In this document: positions 1 to 9,340 of the stretch, piece after piece
Numbering within the stretch: the first letter of the stretch is position 1
How the letters are laid out: every line of letters starts with the position of its first letter
Source: Lactobacillus acetotolerans DSM 20749 = JCM 3825
GTDB taxonomy: Bacteria; Bacillota; Bacilli; Lactobacillales; Lactobacillaceae
NCBI RefSeq assembly: GCF_001436775.1
Contig: NZ_AYZC01000007.1
Location: 1-39,134, forward strand
Direction of reading: 5' to 3'
Length of the DNA stretch: 39,134 nucleotides
Translations under genes and position numbers: made by a program
The notes under the pieces: generated by a model
Told to the model about the DNA's origin: nothing
Seen by the model: only the letters and a program-made list of their open reading frames with translations
The model's database searches: none

Positions 1-56
1 ATGACTGCCTGATTCTATTCATTTACTCTCTATCAACAGGATTTGACAAAGAGCCC
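1..56. mobile_element. Putative ISL3-family insertion sequence terminus (partial)
   Basis: Read on the minus strand, positions 55 down to about 30 give GGCTCTTTGTCAAATCCTGT followed by TGATAG. This resembles the terminal inverted repeats of lactobacillal ISL3-family elements, which begin GGCTCTTTGTCAAA. The remaining bases (1-30) would be inside the element. No transposase frame can be judged from so little sequence. The neighbouring Nudix gene is cut short here, which fits an insertion. No second copy of the flanking 8 bases is available, so a target duplication cannot be tested. The assignment rests on recalled terminus similarity only. Confidence 0.4.
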
Positions 57-72
57 GAATGATCGCCTAACA

Positions 73-462
73 CTAGGTTAGTATGTTTTCAACTTTTATA
101 TTAATACCGGCTTCTTCTTTAGTTTCTTTAATGCAATTTTCTTCAACAGATAAATTAACTTCACACCAACCACCTGGCAAGGACCAACGATTATTATTTT
201 CTTTTACCAATAAAATCTTTTCATCCTTAAATATAGCAGTCCTTGTAGCAATTTTAGGAGTTTGATAACCGACTTCATTACAAAATAAATTTTTTACCTT
301 ATTGATCGGTAATCCGGATTTTTCAGACATCATTTCAACAGAAATTTCTCTAATTTTTTGGTATCTTTCCTTATCAAAAGTATCTTTACCATAAGTTAAT
401 CCTGCTTGTGCAAGGCTTTGCAACTCGATCGCCCAATCAATTAATTTATCATTTGTTTTCAT
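73..462 (-). pseudogene. Nudix hydrolase, C-terminally truncated
   Basis: The 129-residue product matches the N-terminal two-thirds of lactobacillal Nudix hydrolases that carry an extra N-terminal helical region (roughly residues 1-65, starting MKTNDKLIDWAIELQSLAQA). A Nudix fold follows. The Nudix box is visible near residues 96-120 as GGW...SVEEN...KETKEEAGI, so the Mg-binding glutamates are present. Members of this family hydrolyse nucleoside diphosphate derivatives such as ADP-ribose, and are usually about 200 residues long. Here the frame stops immediately after the Nudix helix, about 18 bases before an IS-like terminus, so the last strands and helix are missing. It is probably non-functional. 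Substrate cannot be inferred. Confidence 0.7.
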
Positions 463-490
463 ATAGCTAAATCCTCACTAATGTATCACT

Positions 491-1249
491 TTATACGTAA
501 TTAACCTCAACGTCACCTAAATTACTATGGCCGGTTAAAACCAATGTCGGACCATCACCAGTAGAACTACCATTAATTTCAACACCGCCAAGACCAGTCT
601 TTAATTGATCATCAATCCGCCAAGATAACGGAATATAAAGCGCAACGTCACTCATTGATGCATTGATATCTACAGTAACAGTATCACCCGCAGCTTTAGC
701 AGCATCCAGATAAACATTTACTTCACCCATTGAAGAATTAATATTTACTGTTCGCAGATTTTGTGAACGAATATAACGTGACACATCAGAGAATTTTTGG
801 CTAATAACAATATTTTCATCATCAGTACTGCCATCGGATTCAGAAAAAACGTGCTCTGCATGAAATTTCTTGTTGTTACCAAGATCCGACCAATTACCTT
901 TTATTTTCTTATTATTGACATAAATCGTTGGGCCCCAACTTCTCTTAAATAGCAGGTATAAACCAATCCAAATAAGAAATGCTGCCAGCAGGATTGTCCA
1001 CGGAACAATTCGGGTGATCCTTAACGGCTTAGCATAAACAATTAATAAGAATGCAACAGAAAAGACCGATCCAAAAATACTTTTATTTACGAGACTTTCA
1101 ATTAATGTAGCAGCAAAGATTACCGTCCAAAAAATGCTGGCAAATCCTAAGTGAAATGAAAACATATGCAGCTGATCCATTACTAAAAATATGGCTGCCG
1201 CTAATAAACTTATTCCCCAAAATATTCGTTTGATATTTCTTCTTTTCAT
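491..1249 (-). CDS. LiaF-like membrane protein (cell-envelope stress family)
   Basis: A 252-residue protein with a positively charged start (MKRRNIKR) and about four closely spaced membrane helices in residues 8-105. A soluble C-terminal half with repeated short beta segments follows (for example VNINSSMGEVNVYLD and VDINASMSDVALYI). This is the layout of LiaF / DUF2154 proteins, membrane partners that modulate cell-wall-stress regulators in Firmicutes. Its start codon overlaps the stop of the LytTR regulator gene by one base (TAATG), so the two are translationally coupled and very likely work together. LytTR plus LiaF-like pairs are common in lactobacilli. The signal sensed is unknown, and no histidine kinase gene is adjacent. 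Confidence 0.75.
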   Translation of the reverse strand: MKRRNIKRIFWGISLLAAAIFLVMDQLHMFSFHLGFASIFWTVIFAATLIESLVNKSIFGSVFSVAFLLIVYAKPLRITRIVPWTILLAAFLIWIGLYLLFKRSWGPTIYVNNKKIKGNWSDLGNNKKFHAEHVFSESDGSTDDENIVISQKFSDVSRYIRSQNLRTVNINSSMGEVNVYLDAAKAAGDTVTVDINASMSDVALYIPLSWRIDDQLKTGLGGVEINGSSTGDGPTLVLTGHSNLGDVEVNYV

Positions 1250-1704
1250 TATGACGACCTTCTTTCATTTAACCGATCACGAAGATTACGGTAATAATGC
1301 CGCCAAACATAGACAGTTTTATATGAATCGTGAAATTGCACCTTACAGTCAGAAATTGATCGCGTCAGGGCATAAATCTGATCTAAATTTAAAATAGTTG
1401 ATTTAGCCACTCGCATAAACTGGCTGCTTAGTAGATTTTCTAGTTCGTACAATTTATAGGCAACAACGAAAGCATCTTGCTTTGTATGAGCGATTACCTG
1501 CTTATCTTCTGTTTCAAAAAACAAGATATCATTTAAGTTTAAATAATAGGTTACCTTATTCTTCTTACCCTCAATTTGATCAGGATGATTGCTAATTTCT
1601 TGCAGCTGCCTATACATTTGCTCAATTTCAGGCGACATTTTCTTAGCGTGAATTGTGATGCTAGTTGCATTCACTTTCGGATCAAGTTCAATTTTTATTT
1701 TCAC
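1249..1704 (-). CDS. LytTR-family DNA-binding regulator
   Basis: The product has about 151 residues with no receiver domain. An N-terminal region of about 45 residues is followed by a LytTR DNA-binding domain (about 50-150), marked by YYLNLNDILFFETEDKQV, the 'F.RVAKSTILNLDQI' segment and a basic C-terminus (RNLRDRLNERR). LytTR domains bind direct repeats and control envelope, bacteriocin or competence genes. I place the start at GTG 1704 rather than the in-frame GTG at 1713, because AGGTGA then sits at proper distance. The gene precedes and overlaps the LiaF-like gene, so the pair is probably an envelope-stress-responsive, self-regulated operon (inference). Confidence 0.8.
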   Translation of the reverse strand: MKIKIELDPKVNATSITIHAKKMSPEIEQMYRQLQEISNHPDQIEGKKNKVTYYLNLNDILFFETEDKQVIAHTKQDAFVVAYKLYELENLLSSQFMRVAKSTILNLDQIYALTRSISDCKVQFHDSYKTVYVWRHYYRNLRDRLNERRSS

Positions 1705-1883
1705 GATTCTCACCTGCCTCGATTGGTTATTCTTATTAAACTATCATTCCCTAACTAAATCTAGTTTATTTGACTAAGAGGTCATTTTATAAAACTAAGA
1801 GGATAAATATTGCCGATTAGTCTCACCCTTTATGATATGATTTTAATAAAGACTTTTTTACACTAGAATCTGGGAGTTTTCAT

Positions 1884-2893
1884 ATGGAACGAACGCAAAA
1901 ATATAACAGAATGACTTTGACTGATTTTTTCGAATTGGTTCGACTCAATACTAAGTTAAACAGTTTAATGCCCTATTTAATCGGGATACTATTTACTTAT
2001 TACTTCTTCCATACTTTTAACTGGCAGAATCCCTTAATATACCTAGTTGCCCAAGGTGCAATTGCCCTCTTTGTTACCGGCTTTAATAACGTTCAGGATT
2101 ATCGCTTAGCCAAAAGCAATGATTTTAAGAAGAACCATAATGTTATTGGAAAAAATAAGTTATCCCCACGGACCGCAATGGATGTCATGCTTTCTTTACT
2201 GCTTATTGCAAGTATTTTAGGTATCTGGCTAACTGTTAGAACTAACTGGTTCATTCTTTTAATCGGAATCCCCGGCCTTTTAACCTCTGTATTCTATACT
2301 TATGGGCGGTACCCTTTTCTCGAACCCCGATTGGCGAACTTTTAGCCGGTTTATTTGAAGGCTTTGGCATAACCTTCCTAACGGTTTATATAAATGCCCC
2401 AATTAAAGAAATAGCAACCTTAAATTTCAATTGGCCCGCATTCAGCCTCAATGGTAATTTACAAAACCTGCTAATTATTTTTCTAATATCTCTGCCTGAG
2501 GTATTTTTTAATGCCGCTACTATGCTAGCTGATAATACCTGTGATCTGAAAGCAGACCTCCAAAATGGCCGGCATACGTTGCCATCCTACATTGGTGTTA
2601 AAAATTCCCTGCGTTTATTTGCTTACCTAACTTTAGGTACTTATGTAACGGTAACAATTGCCGTAATACTCCGTGTTTTGCCAATATGGCAACTATTAGT
2701 ATTTATTACTTTACCTAAATTAATTAAAAACGTTAAGGCCTTTAACGCTAAACAGACTAAAGACATGACCTTTTGGGTTGATAAAAATAATAAAAAGCAC
2801 CACATCCCAACAACCTTTGATTTAGCCCCACAGAACCTATCCCTCTTTCAGGCCATGCAAGTTATTGGTTTAATTTTAGGTATTTTAATCTAA
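1884..2893 (+). pseudogene. menA: UbiA-family prenyltransferase (MenA-type), single frameshift
   Basis: Two frames together encode a multi-spanning UbiA prenyltransferase, which attaches a polyprenyl chain to a quinone precursor (1,4-dihydroxy-2-naphthoate for MenA). The first aspartate-rich motif is NNVQDYRLAKSND in the first frame. The second is DNTCDLKADLQNGRHTLP in the second frame, so both prenyl-diphosphate/Mg sites exist. The first frame runs 1884-2345. After the T run at 2315-2318, adding one base converts ...YGRYPFLEPRL into ...YGRYPFSRTPIGELLAG, the conserved family sequence, and the frame continues to 2893 (about 336 residues). One base is missing, so this is a recent pseudogene or a homopolymer undercall. 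RBS: GGGAG before ATG 1884. The MenA name is by family resemblance. Confidence 0.75.
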
Positions 2894-2899
2894 AGAAAA

Positions 2900-2925
2900 A
2901 GTGTTAGGAAAAATTTCCTAACACT
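2900..2925. terminator. Bidirectional intrinsic terminator between menA-type gene and purB
   Basis: A 12-base inverted repeat (AGTGTTAGGAAA / TTTCCTAACACT) forms a near-perfect hairpin. It has T-rich sequence on the plus side (ATTTTTAT) and a T-rich tail on the minus side, so it can end both the prenyltransferase transcript and the purA-purB transcript, which converge here. Confidence 0.85.
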
Positions 2926-2941
2926 ATTTTTATGCAATTTT

Positions 2942-4237
2942 TTATTCTAGACCAACCTTTTTAAAAATTTCATCAACATGGCGTAAATGGTAATGGTAGT
3001 CAAATGCATCAGCAACATCAGCTTTAGATAAGTAATTCATAACGTCACTATTTTCCACTAATTTTCTAAAAGAAGTTTGCTCATTCCAAGATTTATTAGC
3101 TAATTTTTGGACCATATCATAAGCTTGTTCACGGGATAAACCAGCTTCATCAATTAATTTTAGAAGTACCCGTTGCGAATAGATTAAACCGTAAGTTTTA
3201 CCCATATTCTTAAGCATTGTCTTAGGGAAAACATCCAAATTAGACAAAATATTATTAAAACGATGAAGCATATAATCAACACCGATCGTGGTGTCGGGCA
3301 AGATAACCCGTTCGGCACTTGAATGTGAAATGTCTCGTTCATGCCATAATGGTACGTCCTCATAAGCAGTAATGATATGACCACGCATTACTCGTGCCAT
3401 CCCACATAAATTCTCTGAGCCAATTGGATTACGCTTATGGGGCATCGCCGATGAACCTTTCTGTCCCGGACGAAAGTGCTCTTCAACTTCATGAATTTCG
3501 GATCTTTGCAAACCACGAATTTCGGTAGCCCAATTTTCAATACTGGTTGCAATTAGAGCAAGCATGGCAATATATTCAGCATGCAGGTCCCGCGGCAAAA
3601 CCTGACTGGTAACCGGTTGCTGGGTTAAGTGCAGCTGCTTTAACACACTTGTCTCTACTTCTGGCGGAACGTTAGCAAAGGTTCCAACGGCACCGGATAT
3701 TTTACCAGATTCTACACCCTTAGCCGCGTGTTCAAAGCGGTCAATATCCCGGTTGATTTCGGCATACCAGCGAGCCAGTTTTAAGCCAAAGGTGGTTGGT
3801 TCAGCCTGCACACCATGAGTACGGCCCATTTCAACCGTATCCTTATACTTAACTGCCTTTTCGGCAATCGTTTTTTTCAAATCATGCAGGTCTTTGCGAA
3901 TGATTTTATCTGCCTGCTTAAGTAACAGACCTTGAGCAGTGTCTACAACGTCAGTTGAAGTTAAGCCAAAGTGCACCCACTTTTTCTCAGGACCAAGGCT
4001 TTCAGAAACGGTTCGAGTAAAAGCAACCACGTCGTGGTGCGTCACTTTTTCAAGTTCAGCAACACGTTTAGCGGTAAAAGTAGCATTCTTAGCAATTTTT
4101 TCTGCATCTTCTTTAGGAACTTCACCTTGTTCGGCCCAGGCATTAGTTGCAGCAATTTCTACCTTTAACCATGCAGAATATTTATTTTCATCGGTCCAAA
4201 TTTTACCCATTTCTGGGCGAGTATATCGTTTAAGCAT
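2942..4237 (-). CDS. purB: Adenylosuccinate lyase
   Basis: This 431-residue cytosolic enzyme of the fumarase/aspartase superfamily catalyses two purine steps: SAICAR to AICAR plus fumarate, and adenylosuccinate to AMP plus fumarate. The superfamily signature GSSAMPHKRNP, with the catalytic serine loop, is present near residues 264-274. THHDVVAFT and the TSTDVVDTA segment supply active-site residues. Length is normal. It follows purA by only 3 bases, with its ribosome site inside the purA end, so the pair is one operon performing both late AMP steps. Transcription ends at the shared hairpin at 2900-2925. Confidence 0.97.
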   Translation of the reverse strand: MLKRYTRPEMGKIWTDENKYSAWLKVEIAATNAWAEQGEVPKEDAEKIAKNATFTAKRVAELEKVTHHDVVAFTRTVSESLGPEKKWVHFGLTSTDVVDTAQGLLLKQADKIIRKDLHDLKKTIAEKAVKYKDTVEMGRTHGVQAEPTTFGLKLARWYAEINRDIDRFEHAAKGVESGKISGAVGTFANVPPEVETSVLKQLHLTQQPVTSQVLPRDLHAEYIAMLALIATSIENWATEIRGLQRSEIHEVEEHFRPGQKGSSAMPHKRNPIGSENLCGMARVMRGHIITAYEDVPLWHERDISHSSAERVILPDTTIGVDYMLHRFNNILSNLDVFPKTMLKNMGKTYGLIYSQRVLLKLIDEAGLSREQAYDMVQKLANKSWNEQTSFRKLVENSDVMNYLSKADVADAFDYHYHLRHVDEIFKKVGLE

Positions 4238-4240
4238 AAA

Positions 4241-5601
<1,361 letters not shown>

Positions 5602-5604
5602 GAA

Positions 5605-5649
5605 AAACACGAATTATTTTATTTAATATCTTTTTAATAGTTCGACTTT
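5605..5649. promoter_or_regulatory. Possible inverted PurBox pair (PurR operator)
   Basis: Two inverted CGAA-centred boxes lie between the divergent purA and guaC promoters: AAACACGAATTAT (5605-5617, plus) and AAAGTCGAACTAT (5649-5637, minus). They match the Firmicutes PurBox AWWWCCGAACWWT at 10 and 11 of 13 positions and are 19 bases apart. Known pairs are usually about 16-17 bases apart. The position just upstream of both -35 elements fits PurR control, but the matches are imperfect, so this is tentative. Confidence 0.3.
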
Positions 5650-5653
5650 ATTA

Positions 5654-5682
5654 TTGACAAAATAAATTTTATCTCGTATAGT
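5654..5682 (+). promoter_or_regulatory. guaC promoter
   Basis: A consensus -35 TTGACA (5654-5659) and a -10 TATAGT (5677-5682) are separated by exactly 17 bases. They sit about 45 bases upstream of the guaC start and its AGGAG ribosome site. Confidence 0.8.
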
Positions 5683-5725
5683 AACCTTCGTTTGGCAGGT
5701 TAAATATATAGGAGTTAATTTAAAA

Positions 5726-6718
5726 ATGAGCAATTACTTTAGCATGGAAGCCTTTGATTATGATGATATTCAACTTGTACCTAACAAGAGTATCATCAAA
5801 AGCCGGCATGATGCAGATACTAGTGTTAAGTTTGGAAACCGAACATTTAAGATCCCCGTTGTCCCAGCTAATATGGAAAGCGTAATCGATGAAAAATTAG
5901 CCATTTGGCTTGCTCAAAATGGCTACTATTACGTAATGCATAGATTCCAACCTGAAAAAAGGCTCGCTTTTATTAGAAGAATGCACGAAAAGGGACTCTT
6001 TGCTTCAATTTCTGTCGGTATTAAAGACAGTGAATATGATTTTATTGATCAATTAGTCAAAGAAAACGTTAAGCCTGAATACATTACAATTGATGTGGCG
6101 CATGGCCATTCTGTTTACGTGATCAAAATGATCCATTATATTAAAGAAAAATTGCCAGATTCATTTTTAACCGCTGGTAACATCGCTACACCTGAAGCGG
6201 TTCGAGAACTAGAAAATGCTGGGGCCGATGCAACTAAAGTTGGTGTGGGTCCTGGCCGTGCTTGTATTACTAAACTTAAAACCGGGTTTGGGACCGGCGG
6301 CTGGCAACTATCTGCTCTAAGAATGTGCAGCAAAGCCGCAAGCAAACCATTAATTGCCGACGGTGGTATCCGTCATAACGGAGACATTGCTAAGTCGATT
6401 CGTTTCGGTGCTTCAATGGTGATGATTGGTTCAATGTTAGCCGGGCATGAAGAATCTCCTGGCAACGTGATCAAGATCAACGGTAAAACCTACAAACAAT
6501 ATTGGGGGTCTGCTTCTGAAGTTCAAAAGGGAGCATACCGCAACGTTGAGGGTAAGCAAATGCTCGTTCCTTACCGTGGTTCAATTAAAAAGACGCTTAA
6601 GGAAATGCAAGAAGATCTACAATCCTCAATTTCGTATGCAGGCGGCAAAAATTTAAATTCAATTAGGTTAGTGGACTACGTAATCGTCAAAAATACTATC
6701 TTAAATGGTGATAATTAG
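5726..6718 (+). CDS. guaC: GMP reductase
   Basis: The 330-residue protein of the IMPDH/GMPR TIM-barrel family reduces GMP to IMP and ammonia with NADPH, salvaging guanine nucleotides toward AMP. Visible family features are the start [11 protein letters not shown], the [12 protein letters not shown] substrate segment, the catalytic cysteine loop [12 protein letters not shown], and [16 protein letters not shown] plus MIGSMLAGH for phosphate binding. There is no CBS insertion, and the length and 'GPGRACITK' loop fit the short Firmicutes GuaC rather than IMP dehydrogenase. It has its own promoter and is divergent from purA. Confidence 0.95.
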   Translation: MSNYFSMEAFDYDDIQLVPNKSIIKSRHDADTSVKFGNRTFKIPVVPANMESVIDEKLAIWLAQNGYYYVMHRFQPEKRLAFIRRMHEKGLFASISVGIKDSEYDFIDQLVKENVKPEYITIDVAHGHSVYVIKMIHYIKEKLPDSFLTAGNIATPEAVRELENAGADATKVGVGPGRACITKLKTGFGTGGWQLSALRMCSKAASKPLIADGGIRHNGDIAKSIRFGASMVMIGSMLAGHEESPGNVIKINGKTYKQYWGSASEVQKGAYRNVEGKQMLVPYRGSIKKTLKEMQEDLQSSISYAGGKNLNSIRLVDYVIVKNTILNGDN

Positions 6719-6817
6719 CTTAAATTTTTAAATTCATATTTCATCTAGATTATTTTCTTGTTAAAAAGCCTAGTCTTACATAGAAATAAAGAGCAATTTC
6801 CGATAGAATAAAGTTAT

Positions 6818-6850
6818 CCAGTACTGCAAGGTAGTCAGTACTGGGTTTTT
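6818..6850 (+). terminator. Intrinsic terminator after guaC
   Basis: The 9-base stem CCAGTACTG / CAGTACTGG with a 9-base loop is followed by a T run at 6846-6850. It lies 100 bases past guaC and before the tRNA genes. The 6719-6817 stretch holds no gene that I can see. A TATAAT at 6880-6885 is a likely -10 for the tRNA operon, with a weak -35. Confidence 0.8.
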
Positions 6851-6902
6851 AAATACGCTTTTATTATAGAAAATTATGTTATAATAATTGCGGTTATGTT
6901 TT

Positions 6903-6976
6903 GCGCCCTTAGCGCAATTGGATAGAGCGTCTGACCTCGGATCAGAAGGTTGAAAGTTCGAACCCTTCAGGGCGCA
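6903..6976 (+). tRNA. tRNA-Arg (anticodon UCG), atypical
   Basis: A 74-base cloverleaf. The 7-bp acceptor stem GCGCCCT/AGGGCGC has discriminator A, and the anticodon stem is TCTGA/TCAGA with loop CCTCGGA, giving anticodon TCG (Arg). No CCA is encoded. Three oddities are visible: position 33 is C instead of the nearly invariant U, the D-stem has a G12-A23 mismatch (GCGC/GAGC), and the T-stem has an A52-C62 mismatch (GAAAG/CCTTC). The usual lactobacillal CGG-reading tRNA would have loop CTCCGGA. It may be a real divergent tRNA, a decaying copy or contain sequence errors. Confidence 0.8.
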
Positions 6977-6981
6977 TAAAA

Positions 6982-7055
6982 CGGGAAGTGGCTCAGTTTG
7001 GTAGAGCACCTGGTTTGGGACCAGGGGGTCGCAGGTTCGAATCCTGTCTTCCCGA
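6982..7055 (+). tRNA. tRNA-Pro (anticodon UGG)
   Basis: A clean 74-base cloverleaf. The acceptor stem CGGGAAG/CTTCCCG has discriminator A, and the anticodon stem CCTGG/CCAGG encloses TTTGGGA, with U33 and anticodon TGG for proline codons. The T-loop TTCGAAT is standard. CCA is not encoded. It is 5 bases after the tRNA-Arg gene, so the two are one transcript. Confidence 0.95.
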
Positions 7056-7064
7056 TTAGTTAAG

Positions 7065-7100
7065 AAGAAGTACTTTAAGAAAAAGGTACCTCTTTTTATT
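7065..7100 (+). terminator. Terminator of the tRNA-Arg/tRNA-Pro transcript
   Basis: AAGAAGTAC (7065-7073) pairs with GTACCTCTT (7086-7094), with one internal mismatch. A T run follows directly, ten bases past tRNA-Pro. Confidence 0.65.
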
Positions 7101-7150
7101 TGCAATTTTTACTAACGTGATGTTAAATAATTATTAATAAATTAAAAAGC

Positions 7151-7412
7151 AATGAAAAAGAAGAGTAAATAATTTAATTCTTTCAGTGAGTTAGTGGCAG
7201 TGTGAGACTAGCAGACCCTGAATTATTGAAAAACACTTTTAGCAGCTCGCCGAAATAAGAGCATTAGAGTAGGTCGAGACGTATCCAGTACGTTACCAAG
7301 CTGGTAGAGCATGTTTGTGCTTTATTGAGTTGGCCTAGTTTCTAGGCAATTTAGGTGGTACCGCGGAAAAAGCCTTTCGTCCTTAGCAAAATAAGGGTGA
7401 AGGGCTTTTTCT
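7151..7412 (+). promoter_or_regulatory. T-box riboswitch (asparagine) upstream of asnA
   Basis: This is a full T-box leader. The conserved T-box sequence AGGTGGTACCGCGG is at 7353-7366. A stem I carries the apical AGTGGCAGTGTGAGAC region, and an intrinsic terminator at 7367-7410 (AAAAGCC... / ...GGCTTTTT) competes with the antiterminator. The base of stem I can be drawn as AAGAGT pairing with ACTTTT. The specifier triplet immediately before this is AAC (7232-7234), an asparagine codon. This agrees with the downstream gene making asparagine. Uncharged tRNA-Asn would stabilise the antiterminator and switch asnA on. A possible promoter is TTGCAA (7100-7105) with TTAAAT (7123-7128). Confidence 0.95.
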
Positions 7413-7451
7413 TTACCTTAATTTTCCAAAATTTTCCAAAGGAGAAATAAA

Positions 7452-8465
7452 ATGAGTTTAATTTTACCTAAGGATTACCATCCTACCTTAACTGTTAGAG
7501 ATACTGAAGCTGCGATCGTTTTTATCAGAGAGAGCTTTCAAGCAATTCTCGCCGACAAATTAAATTTGCAGAGAATGTCGGCCCCCATGTTCGTCGAAAA
7601 GAAAACGGGTTTAAACGATAACTTAAATGGAATTGAACGGCCGGTCGCCTTTGATATGAAGGCAATGCCGAAAGACGACACAATTGAAATCGTACATTCA
7701 CTTGCTAAATGGAAAAGATTAGCTTTGAAGAAGTATGGTTTCGGTATGCACGAAGGCCTTTATACCAACATGAACGCAATTAGAAGGGATGAAGTCCTAG
7801 ACAATTTTCATTCTATTTATGTTGACCAGTGGGACTGGGAAAAGATCATCAGTAAAAGGGAACGAACTGAGGAGACACTAAAGACCACAGTTAAGACTAT
7901 CTTTGCGGCAATTAAAGAAATAGAAAAAGAAGTTACCGTTCGCTATCCTGGTTCTGTCTATCATTTAGCAGATGAAATTCATTTCGTTACCACCCAAGAA
8001 CTTGAAGACCGATGGCCAGATATCAGTCCTGAGGAACGAGAAAATAAGATTGCTAAAGAAGACAAAGCTGTCTTCATAATGAAGATTGGTGATAAATTAA
8101 AGCGCAGTGGTAAACCACACGACGGCCGTGCACCTGATTACGATGATTGGCAATTAAACGGTGACATTATTTTTTGGTATGAACCATTGCAGCAAAAAAT
8201 GGAAATTTCTTCAATGGGCATTCGTGTCAGCGAAGAAAGCTTACGCGAACAATTAAAGAAGGCTCACTGTGAAGAACGAGCTAAATTACCTTTCCATAGG
8301 ATGCTTTTAAACGGCGAATTGCCTTACACTATCGGTGGCGGAATCGGTCAATCACGACTTTGTATGTTGCTTTTGGGCAAAGCTCATATTGGCGAAGTAC
8401 AAGCCAGTGTATGGCCTAAAGATATGATAGCAAAATGTGAACAAGATCATATGCAAATTTTATAA
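7452..8465 (+). CDS. asnA: Aspartate--ammonia ligase (asparagine synthetase A)
   Basis: This 337-residue enzyme, related to class II aminoacyl-tRNA synthetases, makes asparagine from aspartate, ammonia and ATP. Family features are [18 protein letters not shown] near the N-terminus, the [11 protein letters not shown] and [13 protein letters not shown] segments, VYVDQWDWE-like 'YVDQWDWEK', and the C-terminal [17 protein letters not shown] motif 3. Length is typical (about 330). RBS AAAGGAG precedes the ATG. It is a single-gene transcript under the asparagine-specific T-box, ending at the palindrome at 8477-8500. Confidence 0.97.
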   Translation: MSLILPKDYHPTLTVRDTEAAIVFIRESFQAILADKLNLQRMSAPMFVEKKTGLNDNLNGIERPVAFDMKAMPKDDTIEIVHSLAKWKRLALKKYGFGMHEGLYTNMNAIRRDEVLDNFHSIYVDQWDWEKIISKRERTEETLKTTVKTIFAAIKEIEKEVTVRYPGSVYHLADEIHFVTTQELEDRWPDISPEERENKIAKEDKAVFIMKIGDKLKRSGKPHDGRAPDYDDWQLNGDIIFWYEPLQQKMEISSMGIRVSEESLREQLKKAHCEERAKLPFHRMLLNGELPYTIGGGIGQSRLCMLLLGKAHIGEVQASVWPKDMIAKCEQDHMQIL

Positions 8466-8476
8466 CTAACTAATAA

Positions 8477-8500
8477 GTCCTACACATTAATGTGTAGGAC
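8477..8500. terminator. Palindromic hairpin between convergent asnA and lipoprotein gene
   Basis: A perfect 24-base palindrome (GTCCTACACATT / AATGTGTAGGAC) lies 11 bases after asnA and 8 bases past the end of the convergent lipoprotein gene. T-richness on either side is modest, so it may act as a weak shared terminator. Confidence 0.6.
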
Positions 8501-8508
8501 ATTATTAT

Positions 8509-9171
8509 CTATTTAACTATAATGCTGCCAGTTTCACTTCTAGCATTTAATACATTTTTACTGAGAATACGTTTGCGGTAAAAGTCACCACTAATACCTT
8601 TACCTGCAATTTCAATTCTGCCATCACTTGCATTTATCTGATAGCCCGTAAAATGCGAATTCCTTACAACAATATTGCCACCCTCAGTTCGTAATTTCGT
8701 ACCTGAAGTTGTCGTTAAATTATTAACGGTAATCTTACTATCTTCACTTCCAACCGCAAGGCTTTTAGCACTAAGATCATTAATTAAAACGGCACCGTCT
8801 TGAGCATCGATCTTTACTAAAGTTAACTTTTCAGGAACCGTAACCACTATTGTTTGCTCACTATCATTTTTATGAAATCTCTTAGGTTTTTGCTCGATTG
8901 ATAAAGAATCTTTATCCCGGTCAACTTCAGGCTTTAAATTTTCTTCACCATGATAAATAACAGCAAATTCCTTACCGGCTTTGACAGCAACTGCACTGCT
9001 TTGTGTTCTTACTCTTAGAGATTTAAATTTTCTATTCGTTAAAGTTTGATTGACCACCTTGGGTTTCGATTCATCTCTTGAATTATGCCTTACTATTGAA
9101 CATGCCGTTAATGCAAAACCAATAATAAGGATCAGAACTATCGTTAAATTTTTTCTAGTCAATTTTCTCAT
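8509..9171 (-). CDS. DUF4097-type lipoprotein
   Basis: The 220-residue protein has a signal peptide and a lipobox. A basic start (MRKLTRKN) is followed by a hydrophobic core and LTAC with the lipidated cysteine at residue 24, so it should be anchored outside the membrane. The rest is short repeated beta-strand units (VAVKAGKEFAVIY, ITVNNLTTTSG, GNIVVRNSHFTG, GRIEIAGKG). This is the pattern of DUF4097 putative adhesin/beta-helix proteins, often part of envelope-stress regulons. No enzymatic motif is seen. It stands alone, convergent with asnA. Confidence 0.75.
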   Translation of the reverse strand: MRKLTRKNLTIVLILIIGFALTACSIVRHNSRDESKPKVVNQTLTNRKFKSLRVRTQSSAVAVKAGKEFAVIYHGEENLKPEVDRDKDSLSIEQKPKRFHKNDSEQTIVVTVPEKLTLVKIDAQDGAVLINDLSAKSLAVGSEDSKITVNNLTTTSGTKLRTEGGNIVVRNSHFTGYQINASDGRIEIAGKGISGDFYRKRILSKNVLNARSETGSIIVK

Positions 9172-9281
9172 TTATAAAAAATGACTCCCTGCATCCCTAT
9201 TCACCACCTATTATTAAGTATATCAAAGACTAAAAATTCATTACACAAACTATTTAACGGTTTTACATTTTAACCCACAAT

Positions 9282-9316
9282 AAAAAAGCCATTCCTCTAC
9301 GAGAATGACTTTTTAT
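9282..9316 (-). terminator. Terminator of the permease/hydrolase operon
   Basis: On the minus strand, AAAAAGTCATTC pairs with GAATGGCTTTTTT around a short loop, giving a stem with a U tail just past the permease stop at 9341. Confidence 0.8.
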
Positions 9317-9340
9317 AACTCATGTATTGCATGAGATATT

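Noticed and set aside
6776-7105. A 109-codon minus-strand frame
   Set aside because: It is antisense to the tRNA-Arg and tRNA-Pro genes; its sequence (RIRTCDPLVPNQ...) is the familiar spurious translation of tRNA reverse strands.
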